A stretch of DNA of 64,000 nucleotides from Thiosocius sp963759055. Lineage in GTDB: Bacteria; Pseudomonadota; Gammaproteobacteria; Chromatiales; Chromatiaceae. The stretch is taken from NCBI GenBank assembly GCA_963759055.1, contig CAVWYD010000018.1, positions 62,001 to 126,000 of the forward strand, read 5' to 3'. The notes beneath the pieces are model-generated. The model worked only from the letters and a program-made list of their open reading frames with translations. It made no database searches and had not been told where the DNA came from. The stretch's first letter is position 1. The number at the start of each line of letters is the position of its first letter. This document shows, one piece after another, positions 45,740-53,971 of this stretch. The position numbers and the translations under genes were made by a program.

Positions 45740-48284
45740 CTAGAATGGTGCCTGCATATCCGGCGCCACACGACGCAACAGATCGCGGAAACGCGCCTTG
45801 ATCTCTTCCAGGGCGCCCAGGTCGTCCGCCTCAAACCGGAAGGTCAGACACGGCATGGTATTCGACGGCCGGATCAGCCCCCAGCCGTTGGCGAATTCCA
45901 CCCGCAAACCGTCGAGCTCAACCAGCCGCGCATCGTCGAACACCTTGTGCGCGTCCAGTGCACGCATCAGATCCCGACTCTGCCCTTCCTCGAGTCGCAA
46001 ATGATATTCCGGTGTGGATGGGCTCGAGGGCAGGTCCGCAAACAACTCACTGGCCGTGCGCGATTCGAGCGCCATGATCTCGAGCACGCGCGCGGCCGCG
46101 TAGATGGCGATCATCGAAACCGAACCAGCGCTCTTTGATGTACAGATGGCCCGAGAACTCGCCGCCAAGCAGGGCCCCCGTCTCGAGCATCTTGGCCCGC
46201 ATGCGCGAATGCCCGGATTTCCACATGATGGGACGACCACCATGTGCCAGGATGAAACTTGCCAGATGACGCGAGGATTTCACGTCGTAAAGGATATCCA
46301 CACCCGGGTGGCGGCCCAGCACATCGCCGGCAAGTAGCATCAAAACGGCGTCCGGCCAGATGTTGGCCCCCGTGTTGTCGACCAGACCGAGACGATCGCC
46401 ATCGCCGTCAAACGCAATCCCCAGGTCCGCCTCCTGCGCCTGCACCTCCAGCATCATTGAAGCCAGGTTTTCCGGATCGCTGGGGTCCGGGTGGTGATTG
46501 GGGAAGCTGCCGTCCGGCTCGCAGAACAGTGGGATGACCTCGCAACCCAATGCCTCGAAAGTGGCAATCGCCGTATCCCCCGCAACACCGTTACCGGCAT
46601 CCACGACCACTTTCAGCGGTCTCGCCAGTTGCACTTCCTGCACCACCGCCTCGATGTAATCCCCAAGCAGATCGGTCTGCTCGATCGCACCGTTCCCATG
46701 ACTGAATGCGCCGTCCAGCATGCGTTGCCGCAGTGACAGCAGCTCATCTCCGTCGAGTACACGGTCGCCGACGACAATCTTGAAACCGTTGTAGTCGGAC
46801 GGGTTGTGACTGGCTGTCACCATGACACCGGCCTGGACCGCCTGAGTCTGCATGGCAAAGGACAGCATCGGCGTTGGCGCCTGACCGATATCCAGCACAT
46901 CACAACCGCCGGCGGCCAGGCCCTGGATCAGGGCAGACGAAAGTTCCGGGCTCGACAGGCGCGCATCGCGCGCTACCGCCACCCGCTGTCCGCCCTGCTC
47001 CTGCACCAGGGTCGCCACCGCACGCCCGAGCAACTGCGCGACCGGGGCCGTGAGGGTCTCACCCACAACCCCCCGGACGTCGTAGGCACGGAAAAGACTC
47101 TCGGCGATATCGATCTGCGGGCTCGCAGCAGCACTGCCGCCAAGTAGTTCGGCGGGATCATTGTCAAGCTCCTCTACCTCCATACCCCCAAAGGAACTTT
47201 CACCCGGGGCGGGCGCGGCGACCGGCTGCAGCGTGGTCTGAGTCGGAGTGCTCGCGGGAGCGGCGCCGTTGCCGCGGGATTGACGGGCATACTGGCCGAG
47301 CAAAGCGATCGCATCACTGGCTGCGGCCAGGTGCGCCTGGCGCGCGGGCGAACCTTCGCGCCGCAGGATCGCCTCGCCCAGGTTGACCACTGTGCTCATA
47401 TCCGCACGCAGGTCACGCGACAGCATCCGCCACTGCAAGAAAACCGTCAGCAGCAAAGCCAGACCGCTGCCGCCTGCCAGCGCCGCCATGGTCACGAGAT
47501 TGTCCAGACCCGTCGACTTCGGGGCCACACCGTAGCTGACCTTCCAGATGCTCTCCGGAACGTCCACCGCACCGTGGTTGAGAGGACCCTCCAGTTCCCC
47601 AGGCCCTTTCGCAAGGGCATACCCTGCACCCCCGCTACCCTGGGTCAGTTGCAGACGTCCCGGAAATTCCGGCGAATTCTCCACGATGTCAACCAGGAAG
47701 CGCAGATTCCAGGCCATGAACAGCGCGCCTACAGTGTTCCCCGCATCGCTGACCGGCAGAGCGAGTGCCAGATAGGGCAGATCGCTCTTGACCTGGTGCA
47801 CTTCGGCTGCAGGCCGGTCGCTGGCCAGGGCACGCCGCAGCAAATCCAGCCCGGCATAACCGAGCGGGGCCGGTCCAGAATCAACCGGCTGATTGACATC
47901 ACGCGTCAGCAGCCTGACCTGGATCACTTCGGGCAGCTTTTTCTGCAGATCCGCCTCCACGGCCCGGATAGCCTCGGGATCCCCACTGCCCAGCGCCGCC
48001 GCCGCGCGACCATCGGACAGGGCCAGTGCGAGCAGGTCGCGTCGGGCAAGGATGGCACCCTCGAGTCTGGCGGCGACCGAACTCGCGACGCTCTCGGCCG
48101 CCGTCCGTGACATCTCCAAAGATGCACTGTGCATGCTTTGCTGGGCAAAAATGCCCACCGCCACGAACAGCAAAACGGCTACCAGCACAGATGGCATGAA
48201 ATACCGCAGAAGCGAGCTACCGCTCCTCCCCGTCCGTTCAGGCGCAGTCTTTGCTTTTGCCGTTTTCTTTTTGAATAGACCCAC
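45740..48284 (-). pseudogene. algC: Phosphomannomutase/phosphoglucomutase AlgC with membrane-anchored N-terminal extension, +1 frameshift
   Basis: Makes mannose-1-P or glucose-1-P for exopolysaccharide and LPS. GTG 48284 overlaps the dut stop. Residues 1-~390 are an extra region: a membrane helix (YFMPSVLVAVLLFVAVGIFA), a periplasmic sensor-like part, and a second helix near 258. The enzyme follows: phosphoserine in MVTASHNPSDYNGFKIV (~493) and metal site IAFDGDGDRLG (~625). After GHLYIKERWFGFDD (about 46110) the frame shifts; the C-terminal domain is in the next frame (IYAAARVLEIMA, then GLIRPSNTMPCLTFRFEA). Removing one C in GATCGCC restores it. Probably a sequence error; otherwise the phosphate-binding domain would be lost. 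Confidence 0.87.
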
Positions 48285-48739
48285 TAGTGCCTTCCTGAAT
48301 GTCCAAATCCGCCTGCACCCCGATCACTGTCATCGAACTCGTCGACCTGTTCAAACACCGCACGCACAACGGGGATCAGCACCAGCTGCGCGATCCGCTC
48401 ACCGATCTCGATCCGAAAACTCGAGCTGCCCCGATTCCAGCACGAGACATAAAGCTGCCCCTGATAGTCGGAATCGATCAGGCCCACCAGATTGCCCAAC
48501 ACGATCCCGTGTTTATGACCCAGCCCCGAGCGCGGAAGTATGACCGCGGCCAGCGCAGGATCGGCTATGTGGATCGCGATCCCGGTGGGGATCAGTTCGG
48601 TCTCACCGGGCGCCAGCTCCAAGGGTGCGTCCAACATGGCACGCAGGTCCATCCCGGCTGAACCCTCCGTCGCATAGTCCGGCAGTGGAAACGCGTCACC
48701 GAGACGATTGTCGAGGATCTTCAGCTGCAATCTATGCAT
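48284..48739 (-). CDS. dut: dUTP pyrophosphatase
   Basis: Trimeric dUTPase, 151 residues, keeping uracil out of DNA and supplying dUMP. All five motifs are visible: EGSAGMDLRA, PRSGLGHKHGIVL, GLIDSDYQGQL, RIEIGERIAQLVLIP, and the C-terminal RGAGGFGHSGRH. ATG 48739 overlaps the coaBC end by 8 bases; its TAG overlaps the algC GTG by one base. Thus coaBC-dut-algC is a tightly coupled operon. Confidence 0.98.
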   Translation of the reverse strand: MHRLQLKILDNRLGDAFPLPDYATEGSAGMDLRAMLDAPLELAPGETELIPTGIAIHIADPALAAVILPRSGLGHKHGIVLGNLVGLIDSDYQGQLYVSCWNRGSSSFRIEIGERIAQLVLIPVVRAVFEQVDEFDDSDRGAGGFGHSGRH

Positions 48740-49925
48740 CGAAGCGGTCCGCAATCAAACTGACCAGTTGCCCGGCGAGCACCGGCTTTGGCTGCATGGG
48801 AAACACCTGTCGTCCACCTTCCCACAGGACCAGCAAGGCGTTTTCGTCAGTCTCGAAACCCTGAGACGCACCTACCTGATTAGCGGCAATCATATCCAGC
48901 CCCTTAGCGCGCCGCTTTGCATCTGCGTACGCCTCTACATCATTTGTCTCTGCGGCAAACCCCACGCAGAAAGGACGATCCGGCGAAAGCGACACCTCGC
49001 TGAGAATATCCGGATTGCGAACCAGCTTCAGGGTGAGAGTGTCATCCGTTTTCTTTATCTTCTGGTCGACGACCTTCTCCGGCCGAAAATCGGCCACCGC
49101 CGCACAGGCTACAAAAATGGCAGTCCCGGGCAGGGATGTAAAGACCGCATCGCGCATCTCCTGCGCGCTCTCCACATCGATGCGCCTGACGCCATCGGGC
49201 GTGGGCAGAGACACCGGTCCAGCCACCAGGGTGACCTCAGCCCCCTGCGAAACCAGCGCAGAGGCCAGCGCAAAACCCATCTTCCCCGAACTGCGGTTGC
49301 CCAGAAAGCGCACCGGATCGAGCGCCTCACGCGTCGGTCCGGCCGTCAGCAAAACGCGCTTGCCGGCCAGACGTCCCGAGATGAAACGGTCGCGCACGGC
49401 GGCGGCAAGCGCCTCTGGCTCGATCATACGACCAGGCCCAGTGTCGCCGCAGGCCTGCGCGCCTTCATCCGGACCGAGCAGGGGAACGCCCCGCGATTGC
49501 AGCAATTCGACATTCGAACGGGTCGCCGAATGCCGCCACATGGCCTGATTCATGGCCGGGGCAACCATCAGCGGCGCCGTCGAGGCCAGACACAGGGTAC
49601 TGAGCAGATCGTGCGCCATGCCCGCCGCGAGCTGGGCGAGAAAATCGGCCGTAGCCGGTGCCACCAGGATGAGATCGGCCCAGCGCGCAAGTTCGATATG
49701 TCCCATCGCAGCCTCGTGCTGCTCGTCAAACAGGGCGTTACGCACCGGCCTTCCGGTGATCGCCTGCAGCGTCATGGGGCCAATGAATTCTGACGCCGAA
49801 ACGGTCATGACAACCTGCACCTCGGCACCATCCCTGATCAGCAGCCGCGCCAGTTCCGCCGCCTTGTAGGCGGCAATACCGGCAGTGATGCCTAGCAACA
49901 CGCGACGTCCGTACAATGGCTGCAT
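48732..49925 (-). CDS. coaBC: Bifunctional phosphopantothenoylcysteine decarboxylase/phosphopantothenate-cysteine ligase
   Basis: Two steps of coenzyme A synthesis in one 397-residue protein. CoaC part: RRVLLGITAGIAAYKAAEL, active-site His in AMGHIELARWADLILVAPA near residue 75, and PAMNQAMWRH. CoaB part from about residue 185: GKRVLLTAGPTREALDPVRF, NRSSGKMGFALA, and KIKKTDDTLTLKLVRNPDIL. Together with coaD at 62 kb, two CoA loci lie in the window. Divergent from radC. Confidence 0.97.
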   Translation of the reverse strand: MQPLYGRRVLLGITAGIAAYKAAELARLLIRDGAEVQVVMTVSASEFIGPMTLQAITGRPVRNALFDEQHEAAMGHIELARWADLILVAPATADFLAQLAAGMAHDLLSTLCLASTAPLMVAPAMNQAMWRHSATRSNVELLQSRGVPLLGPDEGAQACGDTGPGRMIEPEALAAAVRDRFISGRLAGKRVLLTAGPTREALDPVRFLGNRSSGKMGFALASALVSQGAEVTLVAGPVSLPTPDGVRRIDVESAQEMRDAVFTSLPGTAIFVACAAVADFRPEKVVDQKIKKTDDTLTLKLVRNPDILSEVSLSPDRPFCVGFAAETNDVEAYADAKRRAKGLDMIAANQVGASQGFETDENALLVLWEGGRQVFPMQPKPVLAGQLVSLIADRFDA

Positions 49926-50058
49926 AGACCGGAGTATTCCTTAATTGAGCACTGGGTATGGCGCAAGAGTAACCGACCGGACTCTTCTGGCAAAGCAGCC
50001 TTTGCCTGTCGCGGCCTGCTCGGTTAGGCTTCACCAACTTCAGGGACGAAGGACAGAC

Positions 50059-50733
50059 ATGGCGATCAAGGATTGGCCGGCCCGCGAGCGGCCGCGCGAA
50101 CGACTGTTGGCGCACGGCCCGCAAAGTCTCAGCGATGCCGAACTTCTGGCAATTTTTCTGCGTACCGGGGTCAGCGGCAAGAGTGCCGTGGATCTTGCAC
50201 GCGATCTGCTCGGGCGCTTCGGCAGCCTGCGACAGCTGTTGGCCGCCGATCTGACCACCTTCTGCGAGGCTCCGGGGCTTGGCAGCGCAAAATTCGCCCA
50301 GCTGCAGGCGGTGCTCGAGATGGGGCGCCGCCATCTGTCAGAGCAGTTCGAACGCGGCAATCCCCTTCTGAGCCCGGAACACACAGCGCAATTTCTGCAG
50401 GCCAGGCTGCGAGACTATCCTTATGAGGTGTTCGCCGTCCTGTTCCTGGATAACAGGCACCGGGTGTTGGCGTTCGAAGAACTCTTTCGCGGCACCATCG
50501 ATGGCGCCAGCGTCCACCCGCGCGAGGTTGTCCGGCGCGCCCTGCAACTCAACGCAGCAGCCGTTATCCTCAGTCACAATCACCCCTCGGGGGTCGCCGA
50601 ACCCAGCCAGTCGGACCAGCGGATCACCACCAGACTGCGGGAAGCGCTGGCCCTGGTGGACATACGGGTTCTGGATCATCTGGTGATCGGCGACGGAAAC
50701 TGTTGTTCACTCGCCCAGCTCGGGCTGCTCTGA
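50059..50733 (+). CDS. radC: RadC/YeeS family JAMM-domain protein
   Basis: A 224-residue protein. The N-terminal helix-hairpin-helix region has MAIKDWPARERPRERLLAHG and LSDAELLAIFLRTGVSGKSA; the C-terminal MPN domain has the JAMM metal motif LSHNHPSGVAEPSQSDQR near residue 172. The family name suggests repair, but that link is disputed and the function is unknown. ATG 50059; the longer upstream frame overlaps the coaBC promoter region and is not used. Precedes rpmB-rpmG, as in many Gammaproteobacteria. Confidence 0.96.
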   Translation: MAIKDWPARERPRERLLAHGPQSLSDAELLAIFLRTGVSGKSAVDLARDLLGRFGSLRQLLAADLTTFCEAPGLGSAKFAQLQAVLEMGRRHLSEQFERGNPLLSPEHTAQFLQARLRDYPYEVFAVLFLDNRHRVLAFEELFRGTIDGASVHPREVVRRALQLNAAAVILSHNHPSGVAEPSQSDQRITTRLREALALVDIRVLDHLVIGDGNCCSLAQLGLL

Positions 50734-50776
50734 AGGGGGCTGCACAATTCAGAAGCCTCATGAACCGGCCCCCGGG

Positions 50777-50805
50777 TTGACCCTGGCAGCCCATTCCGGT
50801 ATAAA
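50777..50805 (+). promoter_or_regulatory. Sigma-70 promoter for rpmB-rpmG
   Basis: TTGACC (-35, 50777-50782), a 17-base spacer and TATAAA (-10, 50800-50805) give a near-ideal sigma-70 promoter. Transcription would start around 50812, leaving a leader of about 60 bases before the rpmB ATG. It lies just beyond the radC stop, so the ribosomal protein genes have their own strong promoter. Confidence 0.75.
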
Positions 50806-50873
50806 TTGCCGCCTTTCCGCCACTCCATCGGCTGGCGAAAACAGATTTAACGAGATTTTTCGAGGCTTTAACC

Positions 50874-51110
50874 ATGTCCAAAGTCTGCCAGGTCACCGGC
50901 AAACGGCCGCTTACCGGGAACAACGTGTCCCACTCGCATCGCAAGACCCGGCGCCGGTTCCTGCCGAACCTGCACTACCATCGCTTCTGGGTCGAGAGCG
51001 AACAGCGCTTTGTGCGCCTGCGTGTTTCCGCAGCAGGCATGCGCATCATCGACAAAAAGGGCATCGACTCGGTGCTGAACGAGCTGCGCACGCGCGGCGA
51101 GAAAGTCTGA
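50874..51110 (+). CDS. rpmB: 50S ribosomal protein L28
   Basis: A 78-residue L28 (bL28). MSKVCQVTGKRPLTGNNVSH, SHRKTRRRFLPNLHYHRFWV and LRVSAAGMRIIDKKGID match the proteobacterial form, which lacks the zinc-binding Cys set (single Cys). Start at ATG 50874. Followed after 13 bases by rpmG. Confidence 0.98.
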   Translation: MSKVCQVTGKRPLTGNNVSHSHRKTRRRFLPNLHYHRFWVESEQRFVRLRVSAAGMRIIDKKGIDSVLNELRTRGEKV

Positions 51111-51123
51111 GGGAGCGACGAGC

Positions 51124-51291
51124 ATGGCCAAATCAGCCCGTGAAAAAATCCGCCTGAATTCCAGCGCCGGCACCGGTCACTTCTACACCACGACCAAGAA
51201 CAAGAAGACCATGAGCGGCAAGATGGAGATCAAGAAGTACGATCCCGTCGTTCGCCAGCATGTGATGTACAAGGAAGGCAAGATCAAGTAA
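51124..51291 (+). CDS. rpmG: 50S ribosomal protein L33
   Basis: A 55-residue L33 (bL33): MAKSAREKIRLNSSAGTGHF then YTTTKNKKTMSGKMEIKKYD and VVRQHVMYKEGKIK. It is the Cys-free (zinc-independent) form. GGGAGCGACGAGC precedes ATG 51124. Second gene of the rpmB operon, closed by an intrinsic terminator 20 bases downstream. Confidence 0.98.
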   Translation: MAKSAREKIRLNSSAGTGHFYTTTKNKKTMSGKMEIKKYDPVVRQHVMYKEGKIK

Positions 51292-51307
51292 ACACCGATC
51301 TCTGCCA

Positions 51308-51338
51308 ACAAAAAAACCGCCGTCTGGCGGTTTTTTTG
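51308..51338. terminator. Bidirectional terminator after rpmG
   Basis: AAAAAACCGCC (51311-51321), loop GTCT, GGCGGTTTTTTT (51326-51337). The symmetrical A- and T-tracts make it functional in both directions, for rpmG on the plus strand and the desaturase on the minus strand. Confidence 0.93.
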
Positions 51339-51364
51339 TTTCCATAATCAGTTCGCTACTGCAA

Positions 51365-52540
51365 TCAGCCGACTGCCGGATAGTAGCGGCGCAGACTGTG
51401 GGCAAAATCCTGCAGGGCCTTTATGCCACTGCTCTCGGCCTCCCGACACCATTGCTGCAATGCCGCCAGCAGGGCCTCCTGGCTGCTTGCCGTCCGATCC
51501 CAGACGTGCTGCAGCTGCTTGCGTGAGCGATGTACCGTGGCCAACACCTGGCTGTTGTTGAGTATCGTCTCCAACCTCTGTCTGCTCGACTCGTCCATGG
51601 AGGATTCCTCACGCACCAGCAGGCGGCGTGCCTGACGCGCCAGGCGCCGGCAATGCTGCTCGGAGCGACACAGCTCGGCGTTCGCCACCGGCTTGATCAC
51701 CTCGCGTGCGTAATTGGCCAGGATGAACATACGATGCGTGACCACGGCCTTGACCGTATCCATGTCTATCGCACTTCTCGATGCATCCACCCCGGGTTTG
51801 CGCGCGACACGCCGGACCTCCGCCAGGCCGAGCAGGGAGAACAGCCGGATATACATCCAGCCGATATCAAACTCCCACCAACGGGCGGAGAGCTTGGCGG
51901 AACTCGGGAATGCGTGATGATTGTTGTGCAGTTCTTCGCCCCCGATCAGTATCCCCCAGGGCGAGATATTGGTCGCGGCATCAGGCGACTGAAAATTGCG
52001 ATAACCCCAGTAGTGGCCGATGCCGTTGATCACACCCGCGGCGAAAAACGGTATCCAGATCATCTGCACCGCCCATGCCGCGATACCGGGGATACCGAAC
52101 AGGACGACGTCGATCACCAGCATGATGCCAATCCCCAGCGAGCGATGGGGGTTGTACAGATGGCGCTCTATCCAGTCGTCCGGCGTCCCGTGCGCATATC
52201 GATCGATCAGATCCTTCTTGGTCGTCGCATCCTGGTAGAGCTCCGCCCCCTCCCACAGGACCTTGCTCAGGCCCAGCACCTGCGGGCTGTGCGGATCCTC
52301 GGGGGTCTCGCAGCGTGCATGGTGCCGCCGATGGACCCCCACCCACTCGCTGGTCACCATGCCCGTGGTCATCCATAACCAGAAGCGGAAAAAGTGTGCC
52401 AGCACAGGATGCAGATTCAGGGCCCGGTGTGCCTGACAGCGGTGCAGATAGACGGTGACCGCGACAATGGTCACGTGGGTCAGGCCCAAGACAACCAAAA
52501 CCAGCTGCCACCAGGAAAGGTCGAGTAAGCCGTGAATCAT
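51365..52540 (-). CDS. Acyl-CoA/fatty acid desaturase (membrane di-iron)
   Basis: Integral-membrane desaturase of 391 residues. The three His boxes are VYLHRCQAHRAL near residue 33, GVHRRHHARCE near 70, and GEELHNNHHAFPSS near 215, as in delta-9 acyl-CoA/acyl-lipid desaturases. Four or so membrane helices surround them. Beyond the catalytic part (~residue 290) is a soluble, helical, His-free extension of about 100 residues (SSMDESSRQRLETILNNSQV; LLAALQQWCREAESSG). ATG 52540 overlaps the end of a possible small upstream frame. It probably makes monounsaturated fatty acids to adjust membrane fluidity. Confidence 0.93.
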   Translation of the reverse strand: MIHGLLDLSWWQLVLVVLGLTHVTIVAVTVYLHRCQAHRALNLHPVLAHFFRFWLWMTTGMVTSEWVGVHRRHHARCETPEDPHSPQVLGLSKVLWEGAELYQDATTKKDLIDRYAHGTPDDWIERHLYNPHRSLGIGIMLVIDVVLFGIPGIAAWAVQMIWIPFFAAGVINGIGHYWGYRNFQSPDAATNISPWGILIGGEELHNNHHAFPSSAKLSARWWEFDIGWMYIRLFSLLGLAEVRRVARKPGVDASRSAIDMDTVKAVVTHRMFILANYAREVIKPVANAELCRSEQHCRRLARQARRLLVREESSMDESSRQRLETILNNSQVLATVHRSRKQLQHVWDRTASSQEALLAALQQWCREAESSGIKALQDFAHSLRRYYPAVG

Positions 52541-52647
52541 CGCTGTTCTCCTCGGGCGGACGCGCCGCCGGACTCCAGGGCTGCCGCAAACCGCGGTTCC
52601 TGACTCTTCAACTCCATGATCTCATCATAACGCCCCAGGTCCAACAT
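52537..52647 (-). CDS. Possible 36-residue leader peptide before the desaturase
   Basis: A short frame from ATG 52647 to a stop at 52537 (MLDLGRYDEIMELKSQEPRF and on to ARGEQR). Its TGA overlaps the desaturase ATG as ATGA, a typical coupling pattern, and a GAGG lies just upstream, though very close. No family is recognised, so it may be chance. It would be a translated leader or small protein of the desaturase operon. Confidence 0.25.
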   Translation of the reverse strand: MLDLGRYDEIMELKSQEPRFAAALESGGASARGEQR

Positions 52648-52732
52648 GACCTCAACGACGGCGCCGCTCAAGCACCACTGATGGCAGCCGATATTCCTGT
52701 AGGCGAGAAAAATCCCGCACGCAGAAGGACCT

Positions 52733-53971
52733 ATGCAATCTCCGAATCCGATCATCGACAGCTCGACGGATACTATCCAGGTCGGCCGGCAGGCTATTTT
52801 CGACCGCGAACTGAAGGTTTTCGCATACGAACTGCTTTACCGGGACGCCGGAGGCAGATGCTCGATCTCTGATGGCGACCAGGCCTCGTCGGTGACCCTG
52901 TTGAATGCGTTCATGGAGATCGGGCTCGACCGCATCACCGGCCCGCACAAGGCATTCATCAACCTTACGCGACACTTTTTCGTCGACATGCCGCCGATCC
53001 CTTTCACCCACGATCGCGTGGTCCTGGAGGTGCTCGAAGACGTCGAGGTGGACGATGTGCTGCTGCAGGGGATATCCAATATGGCGACCCAGGGCTTCCA
53101 GCTGGCCATGGACGACTATGCCTTCCAGCCCCAGCTCGCCCCCATCCTGCCATTGGTGAAATACATCAAGGTTGAGATCCGCCCCGACGGCATGCCAGAG
53201 CTGGTGCGCCGCATGCCCGAACTGCGCGCCACCGGCGCGAAACTGCTGGCCGAGAAGGTCGAAACGGCGGAGCAGTACCGGCAGCTCAAGGACCTCGGCT
53301 TCGACTATTTTCAGGGCTATTTCTTCGCCCGCCCAAATCTGGTCCAGTCGGATCGGGTGGGGGAAAGCTCGGCCATGGTCATGCAGCTACTCGCCCGGCT
53401 GAACGATCCGGACGTCGTAATGAAAGAAATCGTGACGCTGGTCAGCCAGGACCCCGGACTGAGTTTCAAGGTACTGCGCTGGGTGAATTCTGCCGCCATC
53501 GGGCTGCGTTACAAGGTCGAGTCGATCCAGCGCGCCGTGGTCCTGATGGGGCTGGAACGCATCCGCGCCTGGACCACCCTTTTCACCATGGCGGGCCTGC
53601 GCGGCCGCCCGACCGAGATCCTCAACGTCGGTCTGTTGCGTGCCAACCTTTGCGAACGCCTGTGTCGGCTCTGCCGCGCGGGAGTGACGGATACCGCCTA
53701 CACGGTCGGCCTGCTATCCGTGCTGGACGCCATGATGTCGCGGCCGATGGATGATCTGGTCGGGGAACTGCCGCTTTCCGATGAGATCAAGCGCGCGATC
53801 GCGCTGCGGGAAGGCAACTATGGCCGACTGCTCGAGCATGCGTGCCGGATAGAACGCAACGAATGGCCCGAGGACACCTGCGAAGGCATTACGCCGTCGG
53901 ACCTGGTCGAGGCCTATGCGGCGAGTTCAGAGGCTGCGTTCACGACGCTGGAACTGTTGGAGGACCACTAG
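52733..53971 (+). CDS. EAL-HDOD signalling protein with degenerate EAL domain
   Basis: A 412-residue cytosolic protein. The N-terminal EAL-like domain (~15-205) has YELLYR instead of E(A/V)LxR and PHKAFINLTRHFF and LVKYIKVEIRPDG-type strands, lacking the usual metal set, so it probably does not hydrolyse cyclic di-GMP. The C-terminal HDOD domain (~205-400) has PDVVMKEIVTLVSQDPGLSF and ESIQRAVVLMGLERIRAW. This YuxH/CdgJ-type pairing acts in motility signalling in some vibrios. Its last 45 bases overlap the 3' end of the opposite HyuA-type gene. Confidence 0.9.
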   Translation: MQSPNPIIDSSTDTIQVGRQAIFDRELKVFAYELLYRDAGGRCSISDGDQASSVTLLNAFMEIGLDRITGPHKAFINLTRHFFVDMPPIPFTHDRVVLEVLEDVEVDDVLLQGISNMATQGFQLAMDDYAFQPQLAPILPLVKYIKVEIRPDGMPELVRRMPELRATGAKLLAEKVETAEQYRQLKDLGFDYFQGYFFARPNLVQSDRVGESSAMVMQLLARLNDPDVVMKEIVTLVSQDPGLSFKVLRWVNSAAIGLRYKVESIQRAVVLMGLERIRAWTTLFTMAGLRGRPTEILNVGLLRANLCERLCRLCRAGVTDTAYTVGLLSVLDAMMSRPMDDLVGELPLSDEIKRAIALREGNYGRLLEHACRIERNEWPEDTCEGITPSDLVEAYAASSEAAFTTLELLEDH

